Source: Gnetum montanum (lineage: Eukaryota > Streptophyta > Gnetopsida > Gnetales > Gnetaceae). Taken from it: a stretch of DNA of 64,000 nucleotides. The notes beneath the pieces are model-generated. The model made no database searches. It saw nothing but the letters and a program-made list of their open reading frames with translations, and was not told the DNA's origin. Of this stretch, positions 36,552-48,600 are shown one piece after another (the first letter of the stretch is position 1; the number at the start of each line of letters is the position of its first letter). The stretch is taken from NCBI GenBank assembly GCA_015680685.1, contig MNCI01017913.1:1180352-1244351 (forward strand), in the 5' to 3' direction. The position numbers and the translations under genes were made by a program.

Positions 36552-37270
36552 ATGGAAGCCATTAGCATTCTGCCAGATTTCATGTTGGCTATGCTAGTCT
36601 TCATACTAAGATTTATTTTCACTAGTGTAGCGATGGATGCCAATGATGCTTCCACACTTTAGGGAATTTTTACCAATTTGAATAATTTGCAATAGTTGAC
36701 TGGATGGACTTTATGTGGATGAGCTAATCCTTGCACCAAGTCTTGGAAGGGCATAGTTTATATTGGATCATTTGTTACTTAAGTATAGCTCTCAAGCTTA
36801 GGCTTATTTAGGTCACTACATTACCAACTTTCAAACCTTGTCTCATTGTAATCCTTAGACAAGAACAACAATCAAATCTCCAGAAATATTCCTTATTCTC
36901 TTCCATCAAACATACAACAATTAATTTAAAATATTGACCATGGCTAATCTCACTAGTTTAAAATTGAATAATAATCAACATTTAGGCTAGATTCAAGATG
37001 TGTTTAGCAAGCTTCAAAATCTTACCATGATGGATCTTCCCAAAAATAAATTAATAGGAAATCTCCCTTTAGGTTTTAGCTAATTTTTGTATCTAACTTT
37101 CCTATTTTTACATAACAATAAATTTATAGGGCTAGTTGATGTTCTAGCCAATCTTCCATTTACACCATTGAATATTAAAAATAACCATTTTAATGGTTGG
37201 AATTCTAGCCAATGGAAATCCAAGTCAAACTTCCTATATAATGGCAAAAGTTTTACCATAAGCCTTGGTG
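36552..37270 (+). pseudogene. Intron-less fragment of a STRUBBELIG-family LRR receptor kinase (ectodomain)
   Basis: The STRUBBELIG-receptor family are plasma-membrane leucine-rich-repeat receptor kinases. The frame opens at 36552 with a hydrophobic leader (MLAMLVFILRFIFTS at 36582). Then come NDASTL, LNNLQ, LTGW and ANPCTKSWKG (36723-36752), matching the family's DPCGESWKG cap. LRR pieces follow: LSSLGL, YQLSNLVSL, NIPYSLPSNIQQL. After one frameshift near 36930 come IQDVFSKLQNLTMMDL, NKLIGNLPLGFS, LFLHNNKFIGLVDVLANLPF, LNIKNNHFNGW and QWKSKSNFLYNGKSFTI, in the order of the family. The fragment covers the ectodomain only; no transmembrane or kinase part follows. As I recall, family genes split these repeats over several short exons, yet here they are contiguous, so this is probably a copy made from spliced RNA. 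About ten stops show it is dead. Confidence 0.75.
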
Positions 37271-37917
37271 GAAGCCCATTGAGTAACATGAGAAAGAGAA
37301 AAAAAGGTAAAATAAAAAAATGGAAGGTTGTTGGCCATCATGTGGCCTGCAAGCCCAGGGTAGGTAACCCAGTCTCATAGAGAGGACACCTCCCTACACA
37401 GTGCCACCCACCACCATCGCCTACCATCCATCTACATGTTGCACCTCTGTCATTTGCTTGCCAAAGTGCACCATCCTATGTTTGCTGTCATTACTTGTTT
37501 TAAGTCATTTCACCACTGTACAACCCTTAGGACCATGTAACACTCTTCCCTCACCACAACTACTACCAAAGCCAAGGTGTAGCTAAGCTAATCCATGTGT
37601 TTAAGCTTGCAAATACACGTGCGGTGTTTTTTAGGCATAGTAATGCAATGGCAATGAATAATGATGTGGCCAAGATGCAAAGCTTGTTGAGGTGAGGTGC
37701 TACATGATGTTTGTGCCTACTTAGCCTCATTTTGACAAAAGACCCTCCATCTACTGACGAGTTGCTGTTGTTGTTCTCCCCTCTCCATTCATGCTCATCC
37801 ATGTTGGTCAACGTGGATGTTGTGATTCAACCTTTCCTTCATGTTGATCTATGCTAGTCAATATGGATCAAGCATGGATGTTGTGATTTTACCTTCCTTT
37901 CATGCTCATCCATGTTG
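37271..37917. other. Spacer (probably T12) with CATGTTGGT repeats
   Basis: No gene. The end (37788-37917) holds repeats of about 55-60 bp built on TCATCCATGTTGGTTAG and GTGGATGTTGTGATT. The same words occur right of T11 (56172-56250), so this is the left half of the sequence that T11 interrupted. Confidence 0.5.
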
Positions 37918-37922
37918 GTTAG
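37918..37922. other. Target-site duplication, left copy (GTTAG)
   Basis: GTTAG directly before the T11 5' LTR; an identical 5-mer follows the 3' LTR at 55732-55736. Confidence 0.9.
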
Positions 37923-39624
37923 TGAAACACCACTAATTTTGGCCTAACACTTTGTGAATGACTCAAGCCCTTTCAAAGTTTTTGAAGGAAAAATTTGACT
38001 AAGGATTAGAGCTCACTCCCAGCTTGCTCAAGCCACCTTGCTCATGATGCCAAGCTACCTTGCCCTTAGTATGAGCAACTCCAAATGGTGTCAGAATCAA
38101 GTCAAAGGTGGCTCAGTCTGAGGGTGTAAGGCATTCTCAAGGGTCACTATTGTACCTAGCTCGAAGTTCCAGGTTTCAGCATTCAGAATTCAAATTTCGA
38201 GCCAAATTGTACATGCTTTCTAGCACATGCTGTAACACACATTGTGTTCATGATGTTATCACATTGTGGTCATGCTGGTAGCATGAGTCTAGTGTGACCA
38301 ACTCTAGGAGCCTCCAAACTGAGTCGAAATGACTTGATTTCAAACGTGCAAGTCATCCTCAGGGTTCATCATTGACAACCTCTAGGCCCAAACCTCTAAA
38401 ATCCTAGTCTCAAGTCCAAAATGGCAGGCCACACTGTGGTCACACTGCAGTGTGAGTCTAGCATGACCTACCCAAAAGTGGCTCAAAATAAAGCACTTTC
38501 AGGTTCAATTCGTCAACCACAGTCAAGCAATCCTTACACTTCAAGAATCAGGCTTCAAAATTCAAAATTTGGTGAAAAATTGCAAGTCTTTTGCTCACTC
38601 ACGTTGAAGTCACATTGTAGCATGACTGCAATGTGAGTGTAGTGTGAGTACAGTGTACACACACTTAGGACACACTGTGACTAAAGTAACTCACATTGGA
38701 AGTCTTGATCAGGAAGAGACACCTCAAACAACCACGGAACCACTCAAATCTACATCCTGCAACAGTCAAGTCAAAAATCCCAAAGTTTCAAGTGAGCCAG
38801 AGTCAAGTTCTCTTATCATTTCATTGTATATTTTCATCATTTGTCATTCGTCGAGCTATTATGCTCCGAATTGTGCTTTCGTGAGCATCAGCTAGCTTGG
38901 ATGAGTTGTCCCACATTGTAAGATACAATGTACCTAGTACAGAACATAGCTTGCCCACGCATGTCCAACTCACATACAACTATCCATTGGACACGTGTTA
39001 CTTGATCCACTTTCCTCTCATCTCCAAGCCGTTGATTCCATTCTTGAATTCTACACCTGAGCCCGGCCCAGCCCTATAAATACCCTATCAATTCACATAA
39101 ATAGGGTTGGCAATTTTGAAGGTTGAAATATTAGGAAACTTAGACTAGCAATCCTTGGGTGCTTAGGTACACTTGACTCCTAGCATCCAAGCGCTTTTGA
39201 AACACATCACATCACCCTAGGGCTTGGCGCTTGACTTGCCATCTACACATGCAACTATGCTTTGATCGGTGCACATATTTTCTAAGCAATATAATACAGT
39301 TCATTTTTCTAACCATTATATTTTTTACTCTATTTTGCATTCAATTCACATTTTGTTTGCAATACTATTCTACATACGCTTCTGTCTACATTTCATGCAC
39401 ACTGTTTACGTTTTAAAACATCAGTTACAATGACCCCAACGCAAGCCATAGTTTACGCTCGGGAAAGCCCTTGGTTGATTTGTGTACAAACCATCCAAGG
39501 CACTCTGCCTTTGTTTTCTTTTCCAGCTTGCCCTTGGGAAAAGGTAGGGTTAGCTGTGTCTACCTGATGATCTTTCGGTGTTTTTTCCCCTTCCAGCCTT
39601 ACACCGACGATTTAGGTTAGTACA
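37923..39624 (+). repeat. T11 5' LTR
   Basis: Starts TGAAACACCACTAATTTTGG, ends GGTTAGTACA. A TATA box (TATAAATA) is at 39075-39082. The U3 part (38200-38700) is dense in TCACACTG/CAGTGTGA and TCATGCTG words. It aligns end to end with 54055-55731. Confidence 0.92.
39075..39082 (+). promoter_or_regulatory. TATA box of T11 5' LTR
   Basis: TATAAATA in the context GCCCTATAAATACCC, with a GC-rich patch CCCGGCCCAGCC just upstream. The 3' LTR copy is at 55182-55189. Confidence 0.8.
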
Positions 39625-39629
39625 GTAAA

Positions 39630-39648
39630 TTAGCACTAGAAGGAGGGC
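39630..39648 (+). promoter_or_regulatory. T11 primer-binding-site block
   Basis: TTAGCACTAGAAGGAGGGC begins five bases after the LTR end. It matches the T1, T2 and T6 blocks, with the TGG start worn to TTA. Confidence 0.6.
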
Positions 39649-40143
39649 TTGATTTTTTTGTCTGTCAAAATGTTGATTGCACTACTTATCTAAATGCTGC
39701 ACAAACTAAGTGCTGATTAAAGCCCAGTTTCTAGTGTCTAGTGTCTAGCTAGATTAACTTACGCATCCTCTTCACTTCTAATACCTCACATAGTCAGCTC
39801 ACGCTATTTGTCAGCATCATGCTGTTAGCTCACGTAGTTTTTTGATCATGCTATAGTTGACTCATTCTATAGCTTCTATTTGTCAAGTCACACTGCACTG
39901 CAGTTGCTCATGCTACAGTGCTGACGTTGTTGGTCACGCTGTGGTCAGTCACGTTGCTTCCATCAGTCATGTAGTTGCAGTTTCTCACACTGTCTGTCTG
40001 TCACGTTGTTGCAGTTGCTCACATTGTCAGTCATTCATGCTTCTGCAATTGCTCATGCTACTACAGTTGCTCATGCTACTGTGGTCAGTCATGCTATAGT
40101 TGCTCACATTCAACTTGTCTAGCCCAGTTTATTCATGTTTATT
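39649..40143 (+). other. T11 leader with TCACGCTG-type motif cluster
   Basis: No open frame before the gag start. Between 39776 and 40110 the words TCACGCT, TCATGCT, TCACACT and TCACATT, often with GTTGCAG or GTGGTCAG between them, follow one another every 15-30 bases. The same words fill the LTR U3 and intron 1 of the antisense gene. Confidence 0.6.
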
Positions 40144-42706
40144 ATGGAATCCTCACAAATTAACCCAGTAACATTATCGATCTCTGACTTTGGGACTGAA
40201 ACCTTGAACCCTATGACTGCTACTAAATCCATAATTGTCATTGAATAGATAAATTCCCAAGGCCCTATGTGCCAGTCACTCAGGCTACAGGGTAAGGACC
40301 CTACCTATGCAAATCTTATGGCCGAACAGTATAACTTCATCCCGATCGATCGTGTAGAAAGGGAAGCGAAGCGAGACTATGAACTTATCCATAAGGGAGG
40401 TCATGAATTCATCCCTTTAGCATTTGACATAATCCTACTCTCTGAACACCATCATAAACTCATATTCCAACTTCTCATGGCAAGAAGTCAAGCCCTATAG
40501 CTACCCCCAATAGAGCCTCAGGGTGGTGGAGATGAGGAAGATGACTTCGTAGCCCAATCTGAACATGGGGATTTGTACCATACCGTCAGTCCCCATGCTC
40601 ATACAAACCCATTATTTCATCCTTTCTTGGAAGAGAAAATATTTCCACCACCAGCTTCTCTATAGGAAGTAGCCACTCCCATTCCCATATTCTCCAAATT
40701 CAACATTCAATCTAACGTGCCCACTTCCATCATACCTCTGCAAATACAAACCCAACAACCTCCTCCTCAAAGTAATGTAGGATCAACCTTTTGACCTCAA
40801 GTGATTGGGATGCCATTAGTCATACTAGCTTCCATGTCCACCCATTACATACCTCAAGTGCAAATCCAACAAGCACCACTAATCACTTCACAACCTGTGA
40901 CTGGGTAGTGGGTCCCACTAGTTGTTCAGCAAAACCTATCTACTCATTACATCATATCACACCTCATAGTCTCAACCTCGAATGTCATCCTACCACAACA
41001 AACGATAGTCCAACAATCTCTCTTTCCACAAATACTGCAACAATCAAGTCATTATCAATCACCATCAACTCAAACTGCCATTCTGCCTACCGCCCAAGAG
41101 TGGGTAGACACAAAAAAATGATTCACTTGTTAGCAAAAGAATTAAAATGCCTTAAAACTATGAACACTAAGGAATTCAAGGTACTAGACTTCTATCAAGA
41201 TAATCCGATCGACCCCTCAGTCCCACCACTAACCTTCCCAAAGGGACTTTCATTACCCCAGCTAACCAAGTGTAATGGAGAGGGAGATCCAAATGCTCAC
41301 CTAGTAACATTTCGAATGGAATGTCTATTACTTCAAGCATGGCCTCATGTAGTTCTACGTGTGTTTGCTATATCCTTAACAGGAAAAGCCTTAGACTGGT
41401 ACCAAGCTTTACCCTGCAGCTTCATATCTCCTCTAGAAGACCTATTGCACCAATTTTTCACCTATTTCAAATACAATCTAAAGCCTAAAGCCACATTGGA
41501 TAGCTTGATTCATATTAAGCAAGTGCCATTAGAGCTAGCATAGAAATTTATCCAAAGGTCGAGTGTAGCCTTGAACAAACTTCATGAGCCCATACTTGAA
41601 ACATATCTGCTTACCATTCTTAAGGCGGCCATGAATGACTTTATTAAGTCAAATCTTTACTATTTGAAATCTTGCACATTGAGCCAAGCATTTGTGCAAA
41701 TTAAGGACATAGAAGAGGCGGCACAAACAAGTAATGACCTAGCCCACTCAACATTTAGGAGCCAACATATGAGGAAAGATAAATCCAAAACAACGATAGC
41801 AGCAGTGGCTGAGATAGCCCGACCTAACCATCCAGGACAAAAGGAAAAACAACCTGTTTTCCCAAATGGCCACGAAAGAAACATACCCATGCCTACACCC
41901 ATATCTTCATCGAATCGAAACACCAACATGGGTCACACCTACACATTCGAAAGAAGAGACCCTACTCAATATACACCCTTGCCTATGAAGCCTTTGCAAT
42001 TGCTTGATAAACTTCTAAAGGCTGGGTTAATCCAGCATGAACAAATGTTCCCTGTGGCCTTTCAAAAACATGATTGATTTTGTGAGTTGGCCAAGAACCC
42101 AGCCTTAGCAACAGCTAATGAATGCCCCATTCCAAGAGGCTTTAGGTTGGATAGGTTTTGTGAATATCACCAATGGTGTGGTCATGGGACTAATTACTAT
42201 TTAAATTTGAAACAAGATATACAACGCATGATTGATAGGGGTGAAGTAGTATTCGATAAGGCAAATCCAGTAAGATCCCAAAACAAACCCATGGGAGTCT
42301 ACAAGGATCCTCTCAACACCAATGATGCACCATATGTCATTAATACTATCCATCTAGAGAATAGACAAGACATCCCATGAAAACCTTTCATGATTTTCAG
42401 GCCTTCAGAAAACACACCTACCCCAACACCTCCTCAAACCCCTTTCATCATACACACATCTCCTACACCACAAAACCATTTGTTATTCAAGTACCTCCTT
42501 CTGTTGGAACAACAACAACACCATCTAAAAATTGACCAATTCCCTTTGTGATTCTGGTGCCAAAACATCCTGACACACAACCTACTTCTGTTCCTCTACG
42601 ACCTCTACGGGAATGTCTTGTCGATAAACTAACAAGAGAGCACCTGGAAAGAGGAAACCATTAGCAAAAATTAGGACCACCAAATCCGACACCGCTAAAT
42701 TTTTTT
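40144..42706 (+). pseudogene. gag: T11 gag, decayed
   Basis: The start is chosen at 40144 (MESSQINPVTLSI), in frame with the N-terminal block QSLRLQGKDP and DYELIHKGGHEFIPLAFD. There is a stop at codon 35. A Pro/Gln-rich linker follows with two frame changes (40500-41100), then the gag core: LDFYQDNPIDPSVPPL, CNGEGDPNAHLVTF, GKALDWYQALP, FTYFKYNLKPKATLD, NDFIKSNLYYL (41160-41670). The Cys/His block RLDRFCEYHQWCGHGTNYY is near 42140-42200, then DIQRMIDRGE and VYKDPLNTNDAPYV. A Pro-rich tail leads to the protease. Compared with T1, whole blocks and order are kept. Confidence 0.85.
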
Positions 42707-42709
42707 CCC

Positions 42710-43833
42710 ATGGGTTTGTCCATTAATGAGCCTAGTACAAGTCATCAAAACAAGGGTAATGTCACGGGTTGTGTCCCAAACCCAGCATCCTCAGTTACCA
42801 ACGCAAAAATCCCTCCACAAGAGATATGGATGCTGGGTCAAATGGACCAAGTCTCCACTGATAAGGATGCACCAAATGGTAAAGACGTAGCAAGCATGTT
42901 AACCCAGGTCACACAAGGCTTAAAGAAAAGGAACACTTCCTTAAGCCTGTATGACCTAGTAATGACTTCACTAGTACATCGGGAAGCTCTTATGCAGATG
43001 TTGACTTCAATTCTTGTTAGTGAGGACCTTCCTATGGATGAATCATCCATTTATGCAGTATTGTCCTCACAACATTAGGAATCAAAGACTACATCCCTAG
43101 GATTTCATGCTAAAGACATTAAGCTAGATGAGAAAATAGGAGAAGTTACTACAGCCCCTATGTTCATAACAATATAGGTCAATCATTTCAAGATACATAG
43201 GGTCCATGTTGATGATGGCGTGACAACGAATGTAATAACTTTTCCTGTCATCAAAAACTAGGACTTACTAAAAAAATACAGCCCATGACAACCTCTTTCC
43301 TAAAATCGTTTAGTGGTTCCCATTTTGGAGTGAAATGTATGGTTACCTTGGATTTCATAGTTGGGGACCAATTCCCCATGTCAGCTGAATTTGTAGTGGT
43401 TGACGAAATGCCAAGGTTTAATATGATTTTAGGACATCCTTGGCTAGGTCAATTTAGAGCTATATCCTTAGCGATGCATCAGGAGATCCACCTACCTTAC
43501 GAGGGCGATGGAATCATCATACATGGGGATACAACAGTAGTGCTCACTTCCTCATACCTCGAAGTGGATCAAGAGTCAGAAATTGAGTTAGTTGAGCCTA
43601 AGTGAGGAACTATGAGCATACATCAAGAAATGAACCCAAAGTTAGCTTACAACCTTACTAAAACTAAGAAAGCATCGAACAACATAAGCATAGGAGCCAT
43701 TCCCACTAATGTTTCTTGGTCAGAATTACCCTTCGACATTGCTAGTGAAGGGGACGGTGAGTATAGGATTATACCCACACAACTGACCCCTCATGATAAG
43801 CTACAAAGGATTAAGAAGCAACTCAATAACTAG
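42710..43833 (+). pseudogene. pro: T11 protease region, decayed
   Basis: Retropepsin-type module. The first part has SLSLYDLVMTSLVHREAL (42940-42995). After stops comes the active-site loop RVHVDDGVTTNVI (43200-43240), then KSFSGSHFGVKCMVTLDFI, PRFNMILGHPWLGQFRAI (43410-43460) and MHQEIHLPYEGDGIIIHGD (43470-43530). A Glu-rich end and a further open piece (43612-43833) close it. The active-site triad reads D-D-G rather than D-S/T-G, as in T2. A stop at 43831-43833 ends the gag-protease unit; RT begins only 6.4 kb later. Confidence 0.8.
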
Positions 43834-43854
43834 AGTGAACCAAATTTTTGAAAT

Positions 43855-44100
43855 GACGTTAAACTACCAATCGTCCGGTACAACGTTAAACTGCCAGTGA
43901 ACATCTGCAATTTTGTTAAACTAGCCACAGCTAGAAATGGCTGGTTCCTTTTAAAAGCTTTCTAAAACTGTTAATGCTTTTGGCCCACTATGGCATAAAA
44001 CTGGTAATCCTTCTCTCTTTAACAATAGATGCAACAGTCCACCCTGACTTTAAACTAATGTGAACAGTCCAAAATGGCTTTAAACTAGGATTCAATATGT
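43855..44100 (+). repeat. Degenerate TTAAACTG array downstream of T11 protease
   Basis: GTTAAACTACCA, GTTAAACTGCCAG, GTTAAACTAGCCA, CTTTAAACTAATG and CTTTAAACTAGG follow one another with irregular spacing. They resemble the 28-bp array at 49709-49927, so the antisense-gene segment is bracketed by related arrays. Confidence 0.6.
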
Positions 44101-47100
44101 CATAAGTTTACAAACATTCACTACGTTATGTCAAATTTTAGTTACTTTCTTCTTTTACAAGTATTGCTTCTCGTTTTGTTCCCCCATGTTACATTTAGTT
44201 ACACGCATATGTTCATGATAATACTTGAGAAAAAAAATAAAAAGAGAAAACACAAAAAAAATGATACGTCGATATGGTAGTAAAGTTCCAAGATGTTATG
44301 CCATAACTAGGTCCATATCATTATATTTGTCAACCATACTTCCATCAAACATTCAAAAAATCCAAAAACATTTAATAGCTAAAGTTTGGTTAACAATAAG
44401 CTCATGGAGGGGGTAGGTCCCCAAGATCTTCTTCATCATCCACCCTTGCTCCACTAGGGCCAGCTCCATCATTAACATGTCCCTACAAATAGAAAATAGA
44501 AAACAAAAAAAAAAAACAACAGGTAAGAGTAGTAAAGCAAATCATAAACACAAAAAAATAAAAAGAAGAAAACAGTAGCACTAACAATGAAAACAGTAAA
44601 ACCATATAAAAATAAAAGCCACAATAAAACACTCACAAGTGAGGAGGGCCCTAAGTTGGCCTCCAAATGCTGTAGAATCTCCTCCTTGGGCAAGTTTGCC
44701 CAATCCTCCTCCAAGCCAAGGTCAATGCCAACCAAGGCTTTCCCCTTGTCCACTGAAGTCTAGGTAGGGTGCTCAAGAGAGAACATGCTAGTTGAAGCCT
44801 CCCCAAAGATGGTAGTAATGGTTCTCTTGGGAGATTCCTCCACCTCAATGCACTTGAAGAACCTATCATAAGCAGACTGTAAGCCTAACCCATCGATGAA
44901 CATCTTCATCCGGTGATGCTCAATTGACTCCTCCTTTAACCATTTCTTATACTGATGCTTGTGGTGTTTTTGGTCTTGGTCCCATTTCCATAATTTTGTA
45001 GTGAAAGACTTCCAATCATGAAATTTTCTATTCAGTAGGTCCATCTATGCTCTTTCTTCTACTAAGTACCGTGTCACTTGTACTCTGTTGTTCAAAACCA
45101 TCCAGTAATGTGCGTAGGTGATTTCAGATGTGCACCAAGTGCTATCACCACGCAGCCTAGTAGTAGCAAGATCATAATGGGATTGGAGATCCCTTTTCTC
45201 CTCTCTCTCCTTTGTTAGGGCTTCCTTCAATGAGTGGATCTTGTCCCATAGATACTCAACCAAACACCTACAAGTCCAAAGCAACTTAGCGTTCTGTACG
45301 ACGCAACTAGAAACTGCATCGTAAAAATTCCTAGGGACTTGCTCAATATTCCTTGGAAATTCAGGGAGAGCATCAATGTGAGTAGGTTCAGAAGGATCCC
45401 ACTAGAGCTTAGTGCCTACAAGTGTAAGTATCACACAATAATCTATAATCAACAATGAACGCAAAGAAACACAAATAAAACCAGACACCTAGCATACCTA
45501 GTTCTAGATGAGCTTCTCGTAGGCAAGCAACCATATCATCAAAGATGCCCTTAACAAAATCCACTTTGCTAGGCATCTCAGGCCATGGACTTAGCTAGTC
45601 AGTTGATGTGGGATGAGTAGGGGAGGTCTCTTCAATTGAAACCTATGATCCTAATGCCGCTTCCTGGGATGTATGTGCCCCAAAAATCTCAACATCTATC
45701 TTTGGTGCTAAATGATAATCAAGAAAAACACATGAAAATTAAAAGGAAACATAATATGAATTGAGCTAAAAAGAACATACCAAAAAGCCCTTCACTATTT
45801 AGCTCGGGCAGATCACCAAGTTGCAAATATCCATCAAAGAAACCCTCGAAGACACCTCTTTCATCACTTGAATGTCTAAGTGCATCCAAGGTCTTTGCAA
45901 GCTTCATCCCCACGATGGTTGTCACATCTTCCTCTTCTAGAGCAAGAGATTCCTCGATTGCTTCTTCCCTTTCTTTTCCTTCCTCCTCAGGTCCTATGAT
46001 GACTGCTTCTGGTTCAACTATCTGGGCCATGACCTCTGTCTCCCTCTCGGGACTTTCCTCTGATAAGTCCAAAATCTTAGAGTTAGCATAACATAGTACA
46101 TATTACATATAAACAAAAAACAAAAAATAAAAAGTAAATATGTAAGACTAAAATAAACTACTTACCCTCCACTTGCAGTACAAACCAAATCTTCTTTGCT
46201 CTTGGTGGTATTACATTTGGAGTAGGCTCCCTTGGACATTCTTTCCTCTTCACCTTTGCTCTAGAATTCCCAACAGTCTCACCAATCAAATGTTCAAACC
46301 TTTTAACCGATGTACATAACCTAGGTGGTTCCAATTCCAAGCTATCATGGGAATGATGGGAACAGCTAGCTGCACCTCCAGTTATAACTGATACTGATTC
46401 CTCAATATTGTTCAGTGGGTCCTGGGATCTAATAGTGTTGGACAAATGGTTGGTCCAAGGATGAGACAGTTGTGAACAGTCTCTCAAAATGTAGTGGTTA
46501 TCATCATAAACTGCTAGGAACTCAGCGAACCTATGTAGGTACCCCACAAAGAAAGCAAAGGTAAAATGGGATTTAGCATGGATGTTTGAACATAACCTGA
46601 TGATCTCCCCATGAAAACCAGACACAAGAAACTATGCCCAGTTGTAGCGCATGCCCATCTCCAAAACTGCACACACATAACATGTGTGGACTTGATCCCA
46701 AGGTTTCTTCCTTGAGAAAGAGATTTGGGGAATGCTTGTGCCTGAAAGAGTGGATATAGGAAGTTTATCTCCATTGATCGGGTATCATCTCACATGGAAA
46801 AGCCCTTACAACCCTGAGACACATCTAACTACTGCTCAAGCTCTCTTATGACCTATCCGTCTTTAGTTGCTTTATCTATGGTCATTGTGGCACCATCCAT
46901 GGGCATGCCAAAAAGATTAGAAATAAATTCAGTGGTCAAGTGAAAAGATACCTTGACTACTCAAAATCATGTGCTAAAATGGGAAACATCATCATTGAAA
47001 GATTCAATGATGGTAATCATCTCAGTAACTAGAATGCTATGAGTCAAAGCTATGAACAAGTTCATTAGACCTGCCTGGGTAAGGTGGTCGATGATCAAAT

Positions 47101-47202
47101 TAGAAGCTTTCTTCTGCAACCATTTTTGTGACTAGTCTACCTCCCCATATTTCATGAAAAGTGTGGCCTTAGTATGTCCTATTATAATGGTAAATTCTTC
47201 AA

Positions 47203-47215
47203 GGGGGGGGGGGGN
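47203..47215. other. Poly-G run with an undetermined base
   Basis: Twelve G followed by N at 47215, inside exon 3 of the antisense gene (poly-C on the coding strand, a Pro run). The true length, and so the local frame, is uncertain. Confidence 0.8.
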
Positions 47216-48249
47216 GTGTGGTCATTTACCATCAGTAAATGGTGTAGATGGGGTAGGTGTAGGATCAATTCCCTAAGGAAAAACTAGCCCATTAGAAGAC
47301 CATTCCTCATGTAGCCAACCATGAACTTGGCAGCGCTCAAAGGCTCTTGAAAACTACCTATGGTAGTCAACAATAGCCACCTTTATCTAGTCTAGTATCA
47401 TGACACAAAGAATGGGGCAAGCCATGAATGTCTCTAATGCTGTACGCACTAAGGAAAGTCCACCATCATCATCGCACATCCCATTCTCATCAAAATGAGG
47501 CCTACATAGGGAAAGAATATTAGTGTATAGGCAACGATATAATATCTAGTAAATCGAAACTCAAGAAAGACACAAGAAAGCATACCTGTCCACTCTATAT
47601 ACTGTCCCAGGTGGGTTTTGGAATAGAGTGTGCACACGAAGGGCTAAGAAAAGAGTGTTGCTACTATTGTAATGAACACAAGTGGGTAGCTCCCATACAT
47701 GAGTCAAGGGATGGGTGGATCTAGGGCATAGCTTCACCCCATGAGACAAAGGGCACCAATATCTATTTAGTGTATCTGACGCTCACTAGGGTACATTGAA
47801 ATTCATTTCATAGTAAATCCACATAAAAGTACAGAATGTGAACATTCATTGAAGCAAGGTTTAAATCATCCATCCTAGGAAAAAAAATAAATAGTGTAAA
47901 TATAAAACTAGCAAGTAACGAACATCCTAGGAAATGATGAAGATCTTCACATTTTTAGCCCACGCTGGGGCCCATTCCCAACAACTAATGCTAGACCTGC
48001 TTACTTCCCAAATGACTCACACTGGGGGAGCTCACGCTGGGCCTATTTAGCAAAGTCACGCTGCCTGTCTTTGCTATCTCCCTAGTGCTCTTGATGGTTT
48101 TCTCACATTCCAGCTCACGCTGAGAACCTGCAACTTGTCCTAGAACCCTTGCCCTATGTTCACGCTACCCAGGAATCTGGCAATCATCCAACAAAGAAAT
48201 AGAAAAGAGAATGGTCTTTTCCAACAGACTCACACTGGGCCATTCCCTA

Positions 48250-48600
48250 CCCAAAAATTCAAAAATTTCACAACTCACGCTACCCTGCCTTGAGGCCAAA
48301 ATTTTGCAGCTCATGCTACTTAGCAAAAAATAGAGAATTTGCAGCTCACATTGCCCTAAAAAAAAATTTGAAAATTTTTCAGCTCACACTACCTGGAAAA
48401 AAATAGAGAATTTGCAGCTCATGCTACCCTCCAAAAAAATTGAAAATTTCACAGCTCACATTGCCCAGTAAAAAATAGAGAATTTGTAGCTCATGCTGCC
48501 TAGCAAAAATAGAGAATTTTCAGTCATGCTGCCAAGGAGGGCAAGGAAAGTCACGCTGTCTAGGAGGGAAAGATAATCACATTGCTAGGGAGGGTAGGAT
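48250..48600. repeat. Minisatellite in intron 1 of the antisense gene
   Basis: Repeats of about 45-55 bp alternate CAGCTCAYGCTRCC with AAAAAATAGAGAATTTG or AAAATTGAAAATTTC. At least six units are visible. The whole intron (47880-49129) is rich in TCACGCTG-type words, like the T11 LTR U3 and leader. Confidence 0.75.

Noticed and set aside
4128-37922. GTTAG beside both T1 and T11 taken as a sign of a shared insertion event
   Set aside because: Relative to each element's own direction the 5-mers are CTAAC and GTTAG; the match on the plus strand is likely chance.
39776-40110. Leader repeats considered as a structured RNA or tRNA-like element
   Set aside because: No cloverleaf, no T-loop GTTCGA and no box A/B pair seen; they fit the dispersed TCACGCTG word better.
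40791-41090. First 100 codons of the 250-codon frame in T11 taken as gag
   Set aside because: In this part the family-like Pro/Gln-rich text lies in another frame; only from about 41100 does this frame carry gag motifs.
48250-48600. Spaced repeats considered as a CRISPR array
   Set aside because: The repeats are degenerate, the spacers are A-rich and alike, and the setting is a plant retrotransposon; it is a minisatellite.
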